From Rosellinia necatrix (Eukaryota > Ascomycota > Sordariomycetes > Xylariales > Xylariaceae), in the NCBI GenBank assembly GCA_021209875.1, contig JAGYVD010000007.1, positions 310,001-374,000 of the forward strand: a stretch of 64,000 nt of DNA, written 5' to 3'. Every line of letters starts with the position of its first letter. Within the stretch, counting starts at the first letter, position 1. Below, piece after piece: positions 1 to 11,334 of the stretch. The position numbers were made by a program, and so were the translations under genes. The notes below the pieces were generated by a model. That model was not told the DNA's origin. It saw nothing but the letters and a program-made list of their open reading frames with translations, and did no database searches.

Positions 1-3000
1 ACTAAAATATATTTAAACTATAAAAATTTTAAACGCTGATAATAAAAATTAGCACGATGTTATAATTATAATATAAACTAGCATAAATTTTAAAATTAAG
101 CAATATTTATTAACGCTTAATATAAAAAATATTTTAGTTAAATATATAATTTAAGTTGTTAAAATAAAGCTTTTGTTAATAGCAGCGGCAAAAAACAAAT
201 ATTTGCAAGTTAAAAAAAATAATTAGAACTATAATAAAAAATCTAATAATTAAAAAAATTAGCGTTAAAAAAACATAGATTAAAACAAAAATAAAAAAAA
301 GTAATATAATAAAAATAAAAAAAAAAGCCGTAAACTTAAATAAAAAAAAAAAAGTAATAAGAAAAAAAACGGCTAAAATAAACGCAAAAATAAATACGAT
401 TGCTACTAAAAAAAGCGCGTTAATACAGCTAAGTTAAACTTGTTTATATTAAACGTAATATTATTTTATATTTTATTTAACTTTAAATTAAATAGTAATA
501 AAATGTTTATTATAATCGATTATAGCTAATTATATAAATATTACGATTAAATGTTTAATTTAGCGTATAATTAGGGTTAATATGTTGCATGTTATATTAA
601 ACGTCTAGCTAAATATATTTAAAACGTATTATTTTTAATTAAGTGTATTTATAAATAATATAGTATATTGTTTATATTATATAATATATTGTTTTAATAT
701 TTATATAAATATAATTGTTTTAATATTATATTAAAAATTACGTAAAATTATTATTTTTTAAAAGAACTAATTAAAAATACTGTAATAAATAAGATTATAA
801 GTTCTAAACTAAATAATAAAGCGATTATATTATTTGTTTAAAAAGCACCCGATAAAATATATAATTTTAAAAAAGCAAAAATAAAAAACAGTAATTTCTT
901 ATATTTTAAAATTACTATTTAAAAATCTATTAATAGCGAAAATATTATTATAAGCTTAAATATAAGCTGTATTTGCTTAATAATAATAAAGTAATTATTA
1001 AGTAAATTTAAACATATTTTTAAAAATAAACAGGCTAGATTTAAAAGGTTAGAAATAGTTAAATTAAATATAAATAAAAAGCTATATTAAAATTTTATAT
1101 GTTAAGCAATAATAATTATAAATTTTATAATTATTAAAATTTATTAATATAGCTTAAGTTATAAAAAAAAAAAATTAAAATATTATTAAAAATAACTTTT
1201 AAATATTTACGAAGTATTAATTAATTATAGTTTAAACGTAGTTATTTTTATAAATGTTAAAAATTTTAAAATATTTTTTAAATATTTTTAAAGTAAACTT
1301 ATATGTTTATAAAATAACTTTAATATAAAAAGTTATTTTAGCGCTTAAAATATTAATACTAGCACTAGCTAAATATAAACCGCTATTAAAAAACAGAGAT
1401 TTTATATTTAAGCTATTATAAAAAAATAATATAGCAGCTTTAATTAAATTTATAATTTCCGCGAGCGTAATAATAATTAATCTGTTTTTTAAAACTAAAA
1501 CTATTTTTAAAAGTACTTAAATAAATATAATTTAAAAATAACTATATTAAAAAAAATATTAAAAATATATAAAAAATTTTTTAAAAGCTGTAATAATAGC
1601 TGCAGGCCTAGCGGCAGTTAAAGCTATAAATATAATTAATTTACTACTGTTTAATACTAGCTTGTTATTTAATACGTTTTATAATATTACGTCAGCTATT
1701 AATTTTAGCATTTTTATATTTAAAAATAAAATATATATTTTTAATAAATTTAAATTATTAAACATGTATTTATTAGCGGACCTTGTATTAATAACTTTTA
1801 TCATCGCAGCTATTACTATTAATATATACTAAAATTACAACATAACTTAGCACTTGGACTTAATTATAATAAAAATTAACGCGATCGTTAAAATAATTAG
1901 CACGTTAAAACAATATAAAATTCCTTTAAAAAGCTTTTTTTTTAACAAGGTTTTCGATATAGCAAACGTAACAAGTGAGATTAATACAACTAATGCACTT
2001 GTAGCAAAGGCTGGCAAATAGCTAAACAAAGCTTTAAAGCTTAAAATCTAGGAAATTTTATTAATATTAAGTATAAAAAAGCCTAGTAAAAAAAATAAAG
2101 TTAAAGCTTTAAATAAACAGTTTATTTATATAAAAGAAGATATTATAATATTAAAAATTTTAAGTTATTAAAAAAATACCTGATATTTAAAAAACTAAAA
2201 TATTATTAATATATTAAAAAAAACAAATAAAAATCTTTTTAATAAATAATTAGCAATAAATAAAACTAAACTTTTAATTATATTTTTTAATATATATAAT
2301 TAAAAATAATTAATATAATATTTAATAAACTTTATAAGCAAAATAAAATAAAATAAATTAATAGTTCTTTTTATTTATATATTTAACTTTTATTATATAG
2401 TTTATATATAAAAAAACTATACTTATATTTAATAGTTAATTTAAAAGTCTTAAATAAAGTCGCTGTTTTAAATAACTACCTGTTATTGTTATAATTTATA
2501 ATTATCGCGTTAATTAAAAAAAAATATTTAATTATAGTAAACGCAACTATATTTTTTATTAATTTATAGTTTATTTTAATTATTAAAACTAATTTATAAT
2601 AATAAGTTTTTAAAAACTAAAGCGATTAATAATAGCTTTAATAAGATTTTGCAATATATTTATATATATTTAACGTTTTATAAATAAATTGTTTTATTTT
2701 TATAAACATTATTATAAAGCTTTTATTAATAATATTATTATTTTTTAGATATTAAAACAAATTATTTAGCTTATTTATATAATATTTTTATATTATTTAA
2801 TAAAAAAAATTTTTTATTTTTAAAAAACTTTTATTATATATTTTTTATAGAACTTTTAAGCTTCTAAGTAAACGTTTTAAATATATCGATAATAAAAGAA
2901 CAGCTGGCAATATTTAAAAACTTTAGATTTTTAAATTAATTAAAAGTTTTAAAGTAATATTTAAAAATATAAGATTTTTTATATATTGTTATTATATTAT

Positions 3001-5541
3001 ATTAAAGTTGTAAAACTTTTATAAAAATATAAAACAGAGTTATTTAATAAAAATATAAAATAAAACAATATAAAATTAATAATTATAATAAGCGTTAAAT
3101 ATATTATTAGTTTATATATTTTAAATTAATTATAGCTGAAATAAAATTATTTAAAGCTTTTAAAACTTAATCTATTTATATATTATATTTTATTATTACG
3201 ATTTTATAAAAATATTATATATATAAATAAATAGCTTGCTAAAAAAGCTTTAAAGTAATATTATTTTATATTAAAAATAAATATATATAAAAATTAGAAT
3301 TAATAATTTTAAATATATAAATATTACTAGTAATATTTTTAAGTTATTATATGTTATAATTAAAAATAAAATATAAACTTTTTAAACTAAAAGTAGTTTG
3401 CGTGGTTTAAACATGTTAACGTTTATAAACTATAATTAAAGTTTTAATTAACTTAATAGTTTTTTATTAATTATTTAACGATAAAAATATATTAAATTAA
3501 ATTAAGTTTAACAGTAGATTTATAAATTATATAAATAAACGTTTAGTTAATATGTTTATATATTTGTTATAATATAAATTATAAATATATTATATGTTAG
3601 GCAGGCTAAACTTTGTTCTAAATATATTTAGTTAATTAAAGAATATTATTAATTTAGTAAATATTAAAAAAAATAGTTTAAACAAATAAAAACTAGTATT
3701 AAATAATATATAAATAATATATTTAAAACTAATAATAAAAAAATAATAAAAGCTGAAATTATAGCAGATTATATTAAAGATCCTAAGTATTAAAAAGTTT
3801 TAAAAGCGATCTATAAAAGCAATAAAAACGTTGCAAATTTTTTAAGCCTAGATATTTTTTATAATTATAAATAATTTATTATATAACATTAACTAGAAAA
3901 ATAAGCATAAATTATATATATTTAAAAATAAATAGCTAAATTTTTAGTAATAATATATAATAATAAGCACTACTTTAGCAAACAGCATATAATAAAAAAT
4001 TAAAGCTTTATATAATTAAGTTAAAAATTTATAAAATAAAAATATATTTAGATTATTATAACAAATATAAGTTATGTAGTACTAGCAAAAAAAGCTGTAT
4101 AATAATTATTAATTTATTTAACTAGAAAATATTAAGCTAATAAAAATAATTGTAATAAATTTTATTATAAGCTTATTTAAAGTATTATTTTTAGCTATAT
4201 TATAGCAATCAGAAAAATTTAATTATTATAATATATTAATAATAATAATATATGCTATATTAAAACGTTTATTATTTATATTTAGCAATAAAAAATATTT
4301 TATTAAAAACTAGGCAGAAGTATTAGTTAAGCAATTTTTATTATCTGATTAAAACGTATTAAGCGGTATTATTTCTGATCAAAATCGCAAATTTATTTTT
4401 AAATTTTAAACAGAGCTTTAAAAAGCTATAAAAGCAAAACTTTTAATAATAACTTTTATTATTTATAAAATAATAAATTATTTAAACAAAAAATTAAATA
4501 ATAAAATTGCTATTTAATATTATATATATATATATTTAAACTATAAATAAATAAATATGTTGTTATTTTTATAATAAAATTTAAATAAAACGTACTTAAA
4601 ACTTATTAAGTTATTAGTTTATAAATAGCTTTTTAAATTTTAGTTATTTAAACTAAATAAAATTTTTGCTAATATAAAAATAAATATAATTATTAAAAAT
4701 ATCTGATTTATATAAAAACATTTTTATAAAAATATAAAGTTAGCTATAAATTTTATAGCAGCGCGCGTAAAATAATATTATAACAATAAGTATAAATTAA
4801 TAAAATTTAATATAAAAATAAAATATATTTAAAGTTTTATACGAAATATTATTTTTTAAAAGCTGTTTAAAAGTATTTTTAATAGCGCGCAAAATTTTAA
4901 AAGATTAAAAAAAATTAATAAATTAGCTTATAAATTAAAATTGCCGGAGATTTTTAATATTTATTTTATTATTTTAGTTGTATATTTATTATTTAAAAAC
5001 ATAAGCAAAGATTTTTTTATTAGAAAATACTAGCATTAGGCTTAATGTTTAAAAAGCAGGACTTAAAAAAAAGTGATTTATTTAAAATTAAAATAATTTT
5101 TAAGTATTAAATAAACTATATTAAAAATAGATTTAATTATTTTATTAAATAAAAAAAATACGGCTATAAAAACAACTAATAAAAATCGGAGTAGCAACTA
5201 CGTAATATTAAAAAACTAATTAAAAAATATTAGAATTAAAAAAAAAATAGACCTCGGCTAAAAAAATTAAAAAAAAGCTATAGCCGATTTTATAAACAGT
5301 AAAAAAAAAGTTATAATTATTAAAAATAATAACGTTTTATTATAGCCTTAGCATTTAATATAGTTAAAAAAAAAAAGCTTTTTATTTAGCTAGTATAGCT
5401 AGCTAAATAAAAATTATATAAATTAAATAAAGTACTAGCCTAAGGCTTTTAGTTTTTGCGGGACTAGAAGCCTTTTTTTCTTTAATTCTATATTATATTT
5501 TTATAGACTTAATACTATACTACCTTAAATAAACTATACTA
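1..5541 (+). mobile_element. RIP-destroyed Ty3/gypsy chromovirus, 3' part with pol relics and 3' LTR
   Basis: A+T-rich DNA without open frames, but the + strand still reads as a Ty3/gypsy pol if C-to-T and G-to-A changes are allowed for. Around 2715-2960 a reverse transcriptase core is legible (INNIIIF, then ELLSF, then QLAIFKNFRF, then LKVLK*YL). Around 4200-4570 the integrase core gives ISDQNRKFIFKF followed by remnants of the PQTDGQSE-NQT stretch. Around 5050-5260 a chromodomain-like tail is visible (YGYKNN, RPRLKKLKKSY), followed by an A-rich tract and the 3' LTR. The order RT, integrase, chromodomain is that of fungal chromoviruses. The 5' end and 5' LTR lie left of the window or are unreadable. 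It cannot be active: nearly every frame is interrupted. Domain names rest on recall of family motifs. Confidence 0.75.
5356..5541 (+). repeat. 3' LTR of the chromovirus, heavily RIP-mutated
   Basis: This 186-bp segment aligns along its length with 46240-46425. Where that copy has C or G, this one mostly has T or A: for example the other copy begins TGACACAGTCA and this one TAATATAGTTA. It directly follows the chromodomain relic, the expected place of a 3' LTR. Both copies share the ending AAACTATACTA. A few small indels separate them. Confidence 0.8.
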
Positions 5542-6174
5542 AAAATTAAAAATTTTATATTTAAATAAAAATATTATTTATATTATAATATTTTTTTTAG
5601 TTTATATATAAAATTATAATTATATTTAAAATATATATATTGTTTATTTATAACTTAACTAAATTTATTAGTTTAAAATTATTATAAAATATTATTATAA
5701 TTTATTTTTAATTAATTTTAAAAACTAGTTTATTATTAATTAAATTATAAAAATAATTTGTATATTTTAATAAACTTAAAATTTAAGTTTAAAATTTTTA
5801 AATAAATTAAATTTAATTTAATTTTAAATTTAAATAAGTTTAGCTAAAGTTTTTTTTTTTATATTTAAAATATTATAAATAAAAATATAATTTATATTAA
5901 ACAATTTTTTTTAAAAATAAAAAATATTTATTATATTAATTTTAATTTATTTTTTTAAAAAATTATAAGTTTAATTTAATATAAATATAAATTAATAATA
6001 AATTAAAAATTATAACACTATTTATATTATTAAAAATTTAGTTTATATATTTTTACTACATTATTAATTATAAAACAAAAAATATTATTATAAATATAAT
6101 ATTATTACAGCTTTTAAACATTTTTTTAATATTAAAATATTTAATCTATTATTTTTTCTTCTGTTTTAATTAAA
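5542..6174. other. A+T-rich stretch without a recognisable gene
   Basis: Continues the RIP-like base composition after the LTR. No frame, LTR pair or motif could be recognised. The composition switches sharply to normal at about 6175-6200, which marks the edge of the gene island. Confidence 0.6.
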
Positions 6175-7392
6175 TAAATTCAAAGCTATTTCAAGCCTAA
6201 TATGCCTAAGAGTTAGGGTTATAGAAAGGGAAGTTGGGTGGTGGAGCCCTGACCCTAGTAGAACCCAATCAATAACATGCTACTTCTGCAGGTGGTATCG
6301 TGGTATAGCGTGGCAGTCATGTTCCGTGACAGATATATTGGATGAGTAAAAAGATGATGTGTTAGCAGTAGAGGAATTAATCCCAGTGGCCGAATGATTT
6401 GACTTAAATACAGCACTAGGCTTAGACCTTCCGTCACTGAATTACACCTACTGCACCTGCCACCTGTCCCAATCACGATCGCAGCAGGCAAATCCAACAA
6501 ATGGAGATCTATGTAAGCAAGAGGGCTACTTCTTGCAGGTATAGTAGGACCTTCCAAAAGCCAGTGCAGAGAGATACCTAGTAAAGGTGATGAATGAGTA
6601 GGTGGATAGTGGAGTTAGGGATTCACGGGTCCATAAATAGGTGATAAAAAGAAGGAAGAGGATAGATTAATAGAACAGGAGGGGAAGGGAAATATTTCCT
6701 CCTTATGAAATGAATATGGAGTAATGTCTCTACCTGATCTACTTAAAAATATCAATAACTATGCTTGCTTATTTTCTCCGTTTTTTCTAAACAAAGCTTC
6801 TGTTGTCTTTGTTGTTCTCTTATATCATCTTTATTATATCCAATGCATCTTCTAAAATATCTGCAATAAGTCAACTACCCTAGCCATCCATCTATAAAAG
6901 GGGAAGCGAAGGACACACTGTACCTTGTAGATGTGATGCACCTCGGACTAGGTGATATGCCAAGCTTCACTCCATGAATAATTAGCAGCTGCCGCGCGCG
7001 TTTCTAGTGCCGTGGAAGACACTACTCAAAGAGCAAAGAGGGGAGGGGCGGGAGAGGTTTTATATGACGGTAATTTGAAGCTAACGGCACTGTTAAATAC
7101 ACGTAATATACGCGATTCGTGATCTGTGATATTGATATGTTGGGCTATGGCTGGGATGTTTAGCTTACACAGGGAAACAACGACCACAGCGAAATATCCG
7201 CAGGAATAGTCCTCCAATGTACACAAACAACAGTAACAACAACAAGGGCATAACGACGCTAATTAGAGTGGATGGGTAGACGTGGTGATTTGTGTCAACA
7301 TGCTCTCGAAAAAGACAACATTATCCTACTACAGGAACAGGGAACACAATGGAAGAAATGCCTTATCCATTTAAAATCCCAGAATGGCACCC
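6175..7392. other. Intergenic region of normal base composition
   Basis: Lies between the A+T-rich block and the stop codon of the 7393-8547 hydrolase gene. Short open frames exist on both strands (for example 6255-6557 and 7026-7226, both -), but none resembles a known protein or shows intron logic. It is probably the 3' flank of the hydrolase plus unique spacer DNA. Confidence 0.5.
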
Positions 7393-8547
7393 TCACTGGT
7401 CGAGAAATCGAATGGCCTCTTCCACGGCCTTTGCTGCCTGCGATTTCCATCCCAGCAAGGGTGCCAGTGCAAAGATATCATGAGGGGCATGTGGCACCTC
7501 ATATACGCTTAGGTGTCGTTCTTCCCCTCCGTCATCCGCTGAGCTCTGCACCTGAATGAATTTCTCAATGTCTTCCTTCAACACTTCTGCACCTCCCCAC
7601 TGCACCCACATAGGGACCTTTGTGGGGATAGCGGCTTTGGAAGGCGAGAGGTACGGGTCGCTGCGGGTCACGCCGAGGCGTTCATCTGGTAGAAATTGCT
7701 GATAAGTCCAAGCGATGAGCCTAGGCGCGACGTGGTCAACGTGAGTGGCCGGCCGCTCATCGGCAGCTTCCACGTCTATCGACATATCAGGCCACGGACT
7801 CCAAAGGAGAATGGCTGCGGGTTCCGGTAGGATGTCCTGATGGGCATTGACATAGCGAAGCAGTGCCAGCGCAAGATGGGCCCCGGCAGAGTCGCCCGAA
7901 ATGACAATATCACCCGGGGGTATTTTAAGTTGTGTGATGAGATAATCGTAGGCGGTAACCGCGTCCTGGAGCGCGGCGGGGAACCGACCGCCGGGGAGGG
8001 AGGCGAGGCGGTACTCGGGGCAAAAGATGGCACAGCCTGGAGAGTACTGCGACAACAGAGAGTAGCAAAAGCCCATGTCAACGTCGCGGGCGCTTCCGAG
8101 GACGTATGCGCCGCCGTGCAGATGCAGGAAGACACGCTGGCCCGGGGGATGCTCGTCGGGCGCCGAGATGGGCCGCGGAGACCATACGGCCCCGACATTG
8201 GTGGGAGTGATGGAAGGATCACAGAGCAGCACGTCCTGGTACAGCTCCCTTCTTGCCCCCGGCTCAACCAGAACAAACCGCCTCCCCTCTGTGCCGGGTT
8301 CGAGACTCACGGCCAGCTTGAGCTCGACTGTGGCGATGTAATGGCAAACGTACATGAACACCGTGCGCGCGAGAGACTGACGGTATGTCCAGTGACGGTC
8401 GGGCCGGAGAAGAGGGATCGAGTACCACAGCAACAGACCGGGAAACAGTGCCAGCGTATAGATGGCGAATGCGATCGTGTATAGAGCCGCACCAGGCTGG
8501 CGGCTCCAACTGATAGGCATGATGGCGGAGATGAATGCCGGCTTCAC
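7393..8547 (-). CDS. Alpha/beta-hydrolase of the hormone-sensitive lipase type, membrane-anchored
   Basis: A single-exon gene of 384 residues. Residues ~20-45 form a hydrophobic segment, a likely membrane anchor or signal-anchor. The hydrolase core starts near residue 135. HLHGGAYVLG (HGG at ~144-146) forms the oxyanion hole of the HSL/esterase family, and GDSAGAH (~218-224) carries the nucleophile serine at ~220. WGGAEVLKED near 320 is the acidic-residue region, and PHAPHDIF near 355 supplies the catalytic histidine. The family hydrolyses carboxylic esters or lactones and includes esterases of fungal secondary-metabolite clusters. It is the outermost gene of the island, about 10 kb from a PKS that lacks its own release domain, so a role in releasing or trimming the polyketide is possible but inferred. 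The Met at 8547 is followed at once by the hydrophobic segment. Substrate unknown. Confidence 0.87.
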   Translation of the reverse strand: MKPAFISAIMPISWSRQPGAALYTIAFAIYTLALFPGLLLWYSIPLLRPDRHWTYRQSLARTVFMYVCHYIATVELKLAVSLEPGTEGRRFVLVEPGARRELYQDVLLCDPSITPTNVGAVWSPRPISAPDEHPPGQRVFLHLHGGAYVLGSARDVDMGFCYSLLSQYSPGCAIFCPEYRLASLPGGRFPAALQDAVTAYDYLITQLKIPPGDIVISGDSAGAHLALALLRYVNAHQDILPEPAAILLWSPWPDMSIDVEAADERPATHVDHVAPRLIAWTYQQFLPDERLGVTRSDPYLSPSKAAIPTKVPMWVQWGGAEVLKEDIEKFIQVQSSADDGGEERHLSVYEVPHAPHDIFALAPLLGWKSQAAKAVEEAIRFLDQ

Positions 8548-9519
8548 CTGAAGCTAGATAGGTAGGTATGACCCTACCCGTGGTCCTGTTTGTCGCAGTC
8601 ACTGGCGGATGGGAGGTTTAGAGCACGCAGTCGGCAAGCAAATTATACCTACCACAGATTATAGGTTATAGGAGAGGTGATAGGGGTTCTGAATCTATTA
8701 GGTAGGTAGGTGCCTACAGGTAAGTAGGTACCTACAGGTAAGCGTTACAGTTACCTACATACATATCGCATATGTGATTGGGTGGCCCCTACTGCGCATG
8801 TAGGGGTATCTGCAGGTGCTTTTCGGGGTCTTGGGGGCCAGGGGGTGCTAGAAACCACCTGGGCAGTTGTTTATGACGAAGGGCCTAATTGAATAAGGGA
8901 CCTCGGGAGTCATAGTTATAGGGGGTGGTTCCGGGGGGACTACATCCCCGCACCCAATTCCAATGCACTGCAGGAAGAAAACTGAACAACACAATAAATT
9001 AAACAACTTGGTCGATTCCTAACAAGTCAACACACACGAGATGAAAATATTATTATTATCTTGTCCTGGCTACACATGTTAATGGAGAAAAGGGATTAGG
9101 TACCTGCTTACTTAAGTACATACTACCTAGGTAGTAGTAGTAGTAGCAGTAGTAGTAGTAGTAGCAGTAGTAGTAGTAGTAGCAGTAGTAGTAGTAGTAG
9201 CAGTAGTAGTAGTAGTAGCAGTAGTAGTAGTAGTAGCAGTAGTAGTAGTAGTAGCAGTAGTAGTAGTAGTAGCAGTAGTAGTAGTAGTAGCAGTAATAGT
9301 GATATTAACGTCTAATCTAGGTAGGTAGTTACTACAAATTCACCTATTCAGTACGCTATGTGCCCTACGGGTAGTCGGAACCGTGCCCGAGATACTGCCA
9401 TCATTGTCTCTTCTGTGACATGTGCCCTATTTCACAAGCTTAGCTCAACTGTTAGTTGTAATAGACAAATTGTTTGTTCACCCCACAGGCTCGCTCCACC
9501 GTTCAGCCGAGGTAATAAG
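8548..9519. other. Intergenic region with TAGGTAGG-type short repeats and a minisatellite
   Basis: Spacer between the divergently placed hydrolase start and the 3' end of the CFEM receptor gene. It holds clustered TAGGTAGGT / ACCTACCT units (about 8560-8575, 8700-8760, 9125-9130, 9318-9330) and the 18-bp minisatellite described separately. The part just above 8548 must contain the hydrolase promoter. No gene was recognised. Confidence 0.55.
9131..9292. repeat. 18-bp minisatellite, nine perfect copies
   Basis: The unit is five GTA triplets plus one GCA triplet. It repeats nine times without interruption (162 bp), then breaks into GTAATAGTGATA. It lies in intergenic DNA and is not part of a recognisable frame. 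The higher-order period, with GCA in every sixth triplet, suggests expansion of an 18-bp unit rather than simple triplet slippage. Confidence 0.95.
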
Positions 9520-11194
9520 TTAATGCCCATCGTCGGGATGAGCCCTTTGCAGTGCCATCTCAACATCTGGAACACGCGATGAGCTGTGCTCATCGGCATT
9601 ATCCTCGCTCCGACTGGTCGCGACAGTCGATGCCAACGTGATATCCCAGTATGGCCTGAACTTCTTCCTATCCCGCTTGGCTTCGTTTCGCATCTCGACT
9701 CCGGGGTCCTCAGTTGCCTTTAGTGGTTCCCTGGACCGAGTCGGGTGCACGAAGCCGCCGAACCAGTGGAGAACGGGCAAGACGAACCGATAAAGGCTAG
9801 GCAAGCAGGCACATATGATCCCCACATAGAGCTCGAGAGCTGACCATAAAAATATAGGGACCGCATCGACTGCGAACAGTTCAGAATGTGACAAAGGTAA
9901 ATAAATGGGCCAGGGGAGTCGCGTGACGTACGAGGTGAATTTACGGAAACAGTAAAATGGGGTATCGTCGTCAGCCGCACAATACTGAAGGCAATCGTTC
10001 TACCCGCCAATGGGCTGTTAGTCAAGGTGCTGCATGGTTGCCGGGTGAGAGCCTGGGATGGAACACGTACAGAGATCCAACCGAGAACATGATCAGGGTG
10101 GCGATCTTGTTCCAGAGACTGAGCTTCAGGTGCCTCAGGTACGGAAAGGGCAGAGCGAGGATGACAAGATCCTGAGCAAGGTCCACGCCGCCCCCAGACC
10201 AGCTCACAGCATTGGCACTAATACACCAGCCTTGATGTTCGCCATCCCATTGGGTCCAGAAGTAGCTCACTGGACTGCATTGGAATATCGAGATGAAGAA
10301 CCAGGTGATCCAGATGATGAGGTTCGCAGCGAAGGTGGCCCATAGCGTTTTCGATGCTTGGGTGAGGCTGAAGACGCGGATATAGAACAAGATAATGGAG
10401 CTCCGGATCAAGATTCGACAGATTCCGTAGATTTGGAAGTCGCTCAGGGCTATCTTGAAGAAAGTGGTGATGTTGTCAGGATCCACTTCCCAGATATCCG
10501 TCCCGAAACCAAGGCGTGTAGCTGTGCAGTGCAGGATTAGATTTAGGAGAAGCACAAAGCGGCATGCACGACCATTCATTAGTACATACCCTTAATAACC
10601 GTCCCGAGTAATACACCACCCGTGAGCTACACGATGTTAGTTTCTCTGCACACAGATTCCACCACAGCGACAGGAAGCGACAGGAAACGACAGGAAGCGG
10701 GCTGAAATACCAGGGCGAGGAAATTGCATAGATCATCCCACCAGAACTTGGTGGCCCCCCGGAACCGCGATATCAGGCGCAAGAGGACGGCCAGCCCAGC
10801 TAATCCAAACAGGACAGAAATGGGGACTAGGAAGGAATGATTGACGACTGGTTGAATGCCGCATTGCAGGGAAGTGAGTTTCTTCGCAGCTGGGTCACAA
10901 GTCAGCCAACAAGCCCGAAGGGATGATCTCAAGAAGACGCGAGTGGAGGCTTGAGAGTCAATTGCATCGCGTACCAAGGGCCTGCCGTATAGTACAAGTG
11001 ACAAAGATACAGGTGCTGACCTGAGCTCCAAAGGCTTCATTCGAACATTGGCAAGCAGTGTCCAATGCACCACAGGTCGAGTTGGCAATGGCTGCGCCAA
11101 GGCAGGAGACCTATACTCATTATTAACTTGGCGTACGGTAATTTCGATATTGGTACCCTTTTAGACTTACGGCACAAGAGGGGAGACCCTCCAT
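9520..11194 (-). CDS. CFEM-domain seven-transmembrane receptor (PTH11-like / rhodopsin-domain family)
   Basis: Six-exon model, - strand: 11194-11171, 11110-10975, 10889-10711, an exon ending at 10071 that starts near 10580 (its 5' boundary is unresolved), 10014-9932 and 9869-9520. The start ATG lies in GCCATGG. The N-terminus is a CFEM domain with all eight cysteines: LPSC, VSC, NSTC, DTACQC, VSTC, FVTC and SLQC. It includes the Asp of ALDTACQC that coordinates haem in studied CFEM proteins. Then come membrane segments (VPISVLFGLAGLAVLL; VLLLNLILHC; the FFKIALSDFQIYGICR region; ATFAANLIIWITWFF; LAQDLVILALPF; WSALELYVGIICACLP) and a charged cytoplasmic tail of about 80 residues. The family holds fungal GPCR-like receptors such as PTH11, which sense surfaces or hosts. 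A signal peptide before LPSC is missing: an in-frame stop lies upstream, so an extra 5' exon is possible. Its link to the PKS cluster is positional only. Confidence 0.8.
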
Positions 11195-11326
11195 GGCGGT
11201 GATGATGATGATGTGGTACACAATGAGAGCCTAGATGTAGGGCCTTGTAGTACCTGGGTGGGAGAAACTGGATAGCAATGGGCTCAATGAACTCAATGGA
11301 CTCCGTTTCTCATGTACACTACGGGG

Positions 11327-11334
11327 TTATAAAT
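11327..11334 (-). promoter_or_regulatory. Possible TATA box of the CFEM receptor gene
   Basis: On the - strand this reads ATTTATAA, about 130 bp upstream of the chosen ATG at 11194. It is the only TATA-like element close by in a balanced-composition region. This is a sequence match only. Confidence 0.35.

Noticed and set aside
6255..6557. 100-residue open frame on the - strand
   Set aside because: Low-complexity, no recognisable motif, no intron logic, next to the composition border. More likely chance.
7840..8484. 214-residue open frame on the + strand
   Set aside because: It lies wholly antisense to the HSL-type hydrolase, whose catalytic motifs are in the - frame. It is a shadow.
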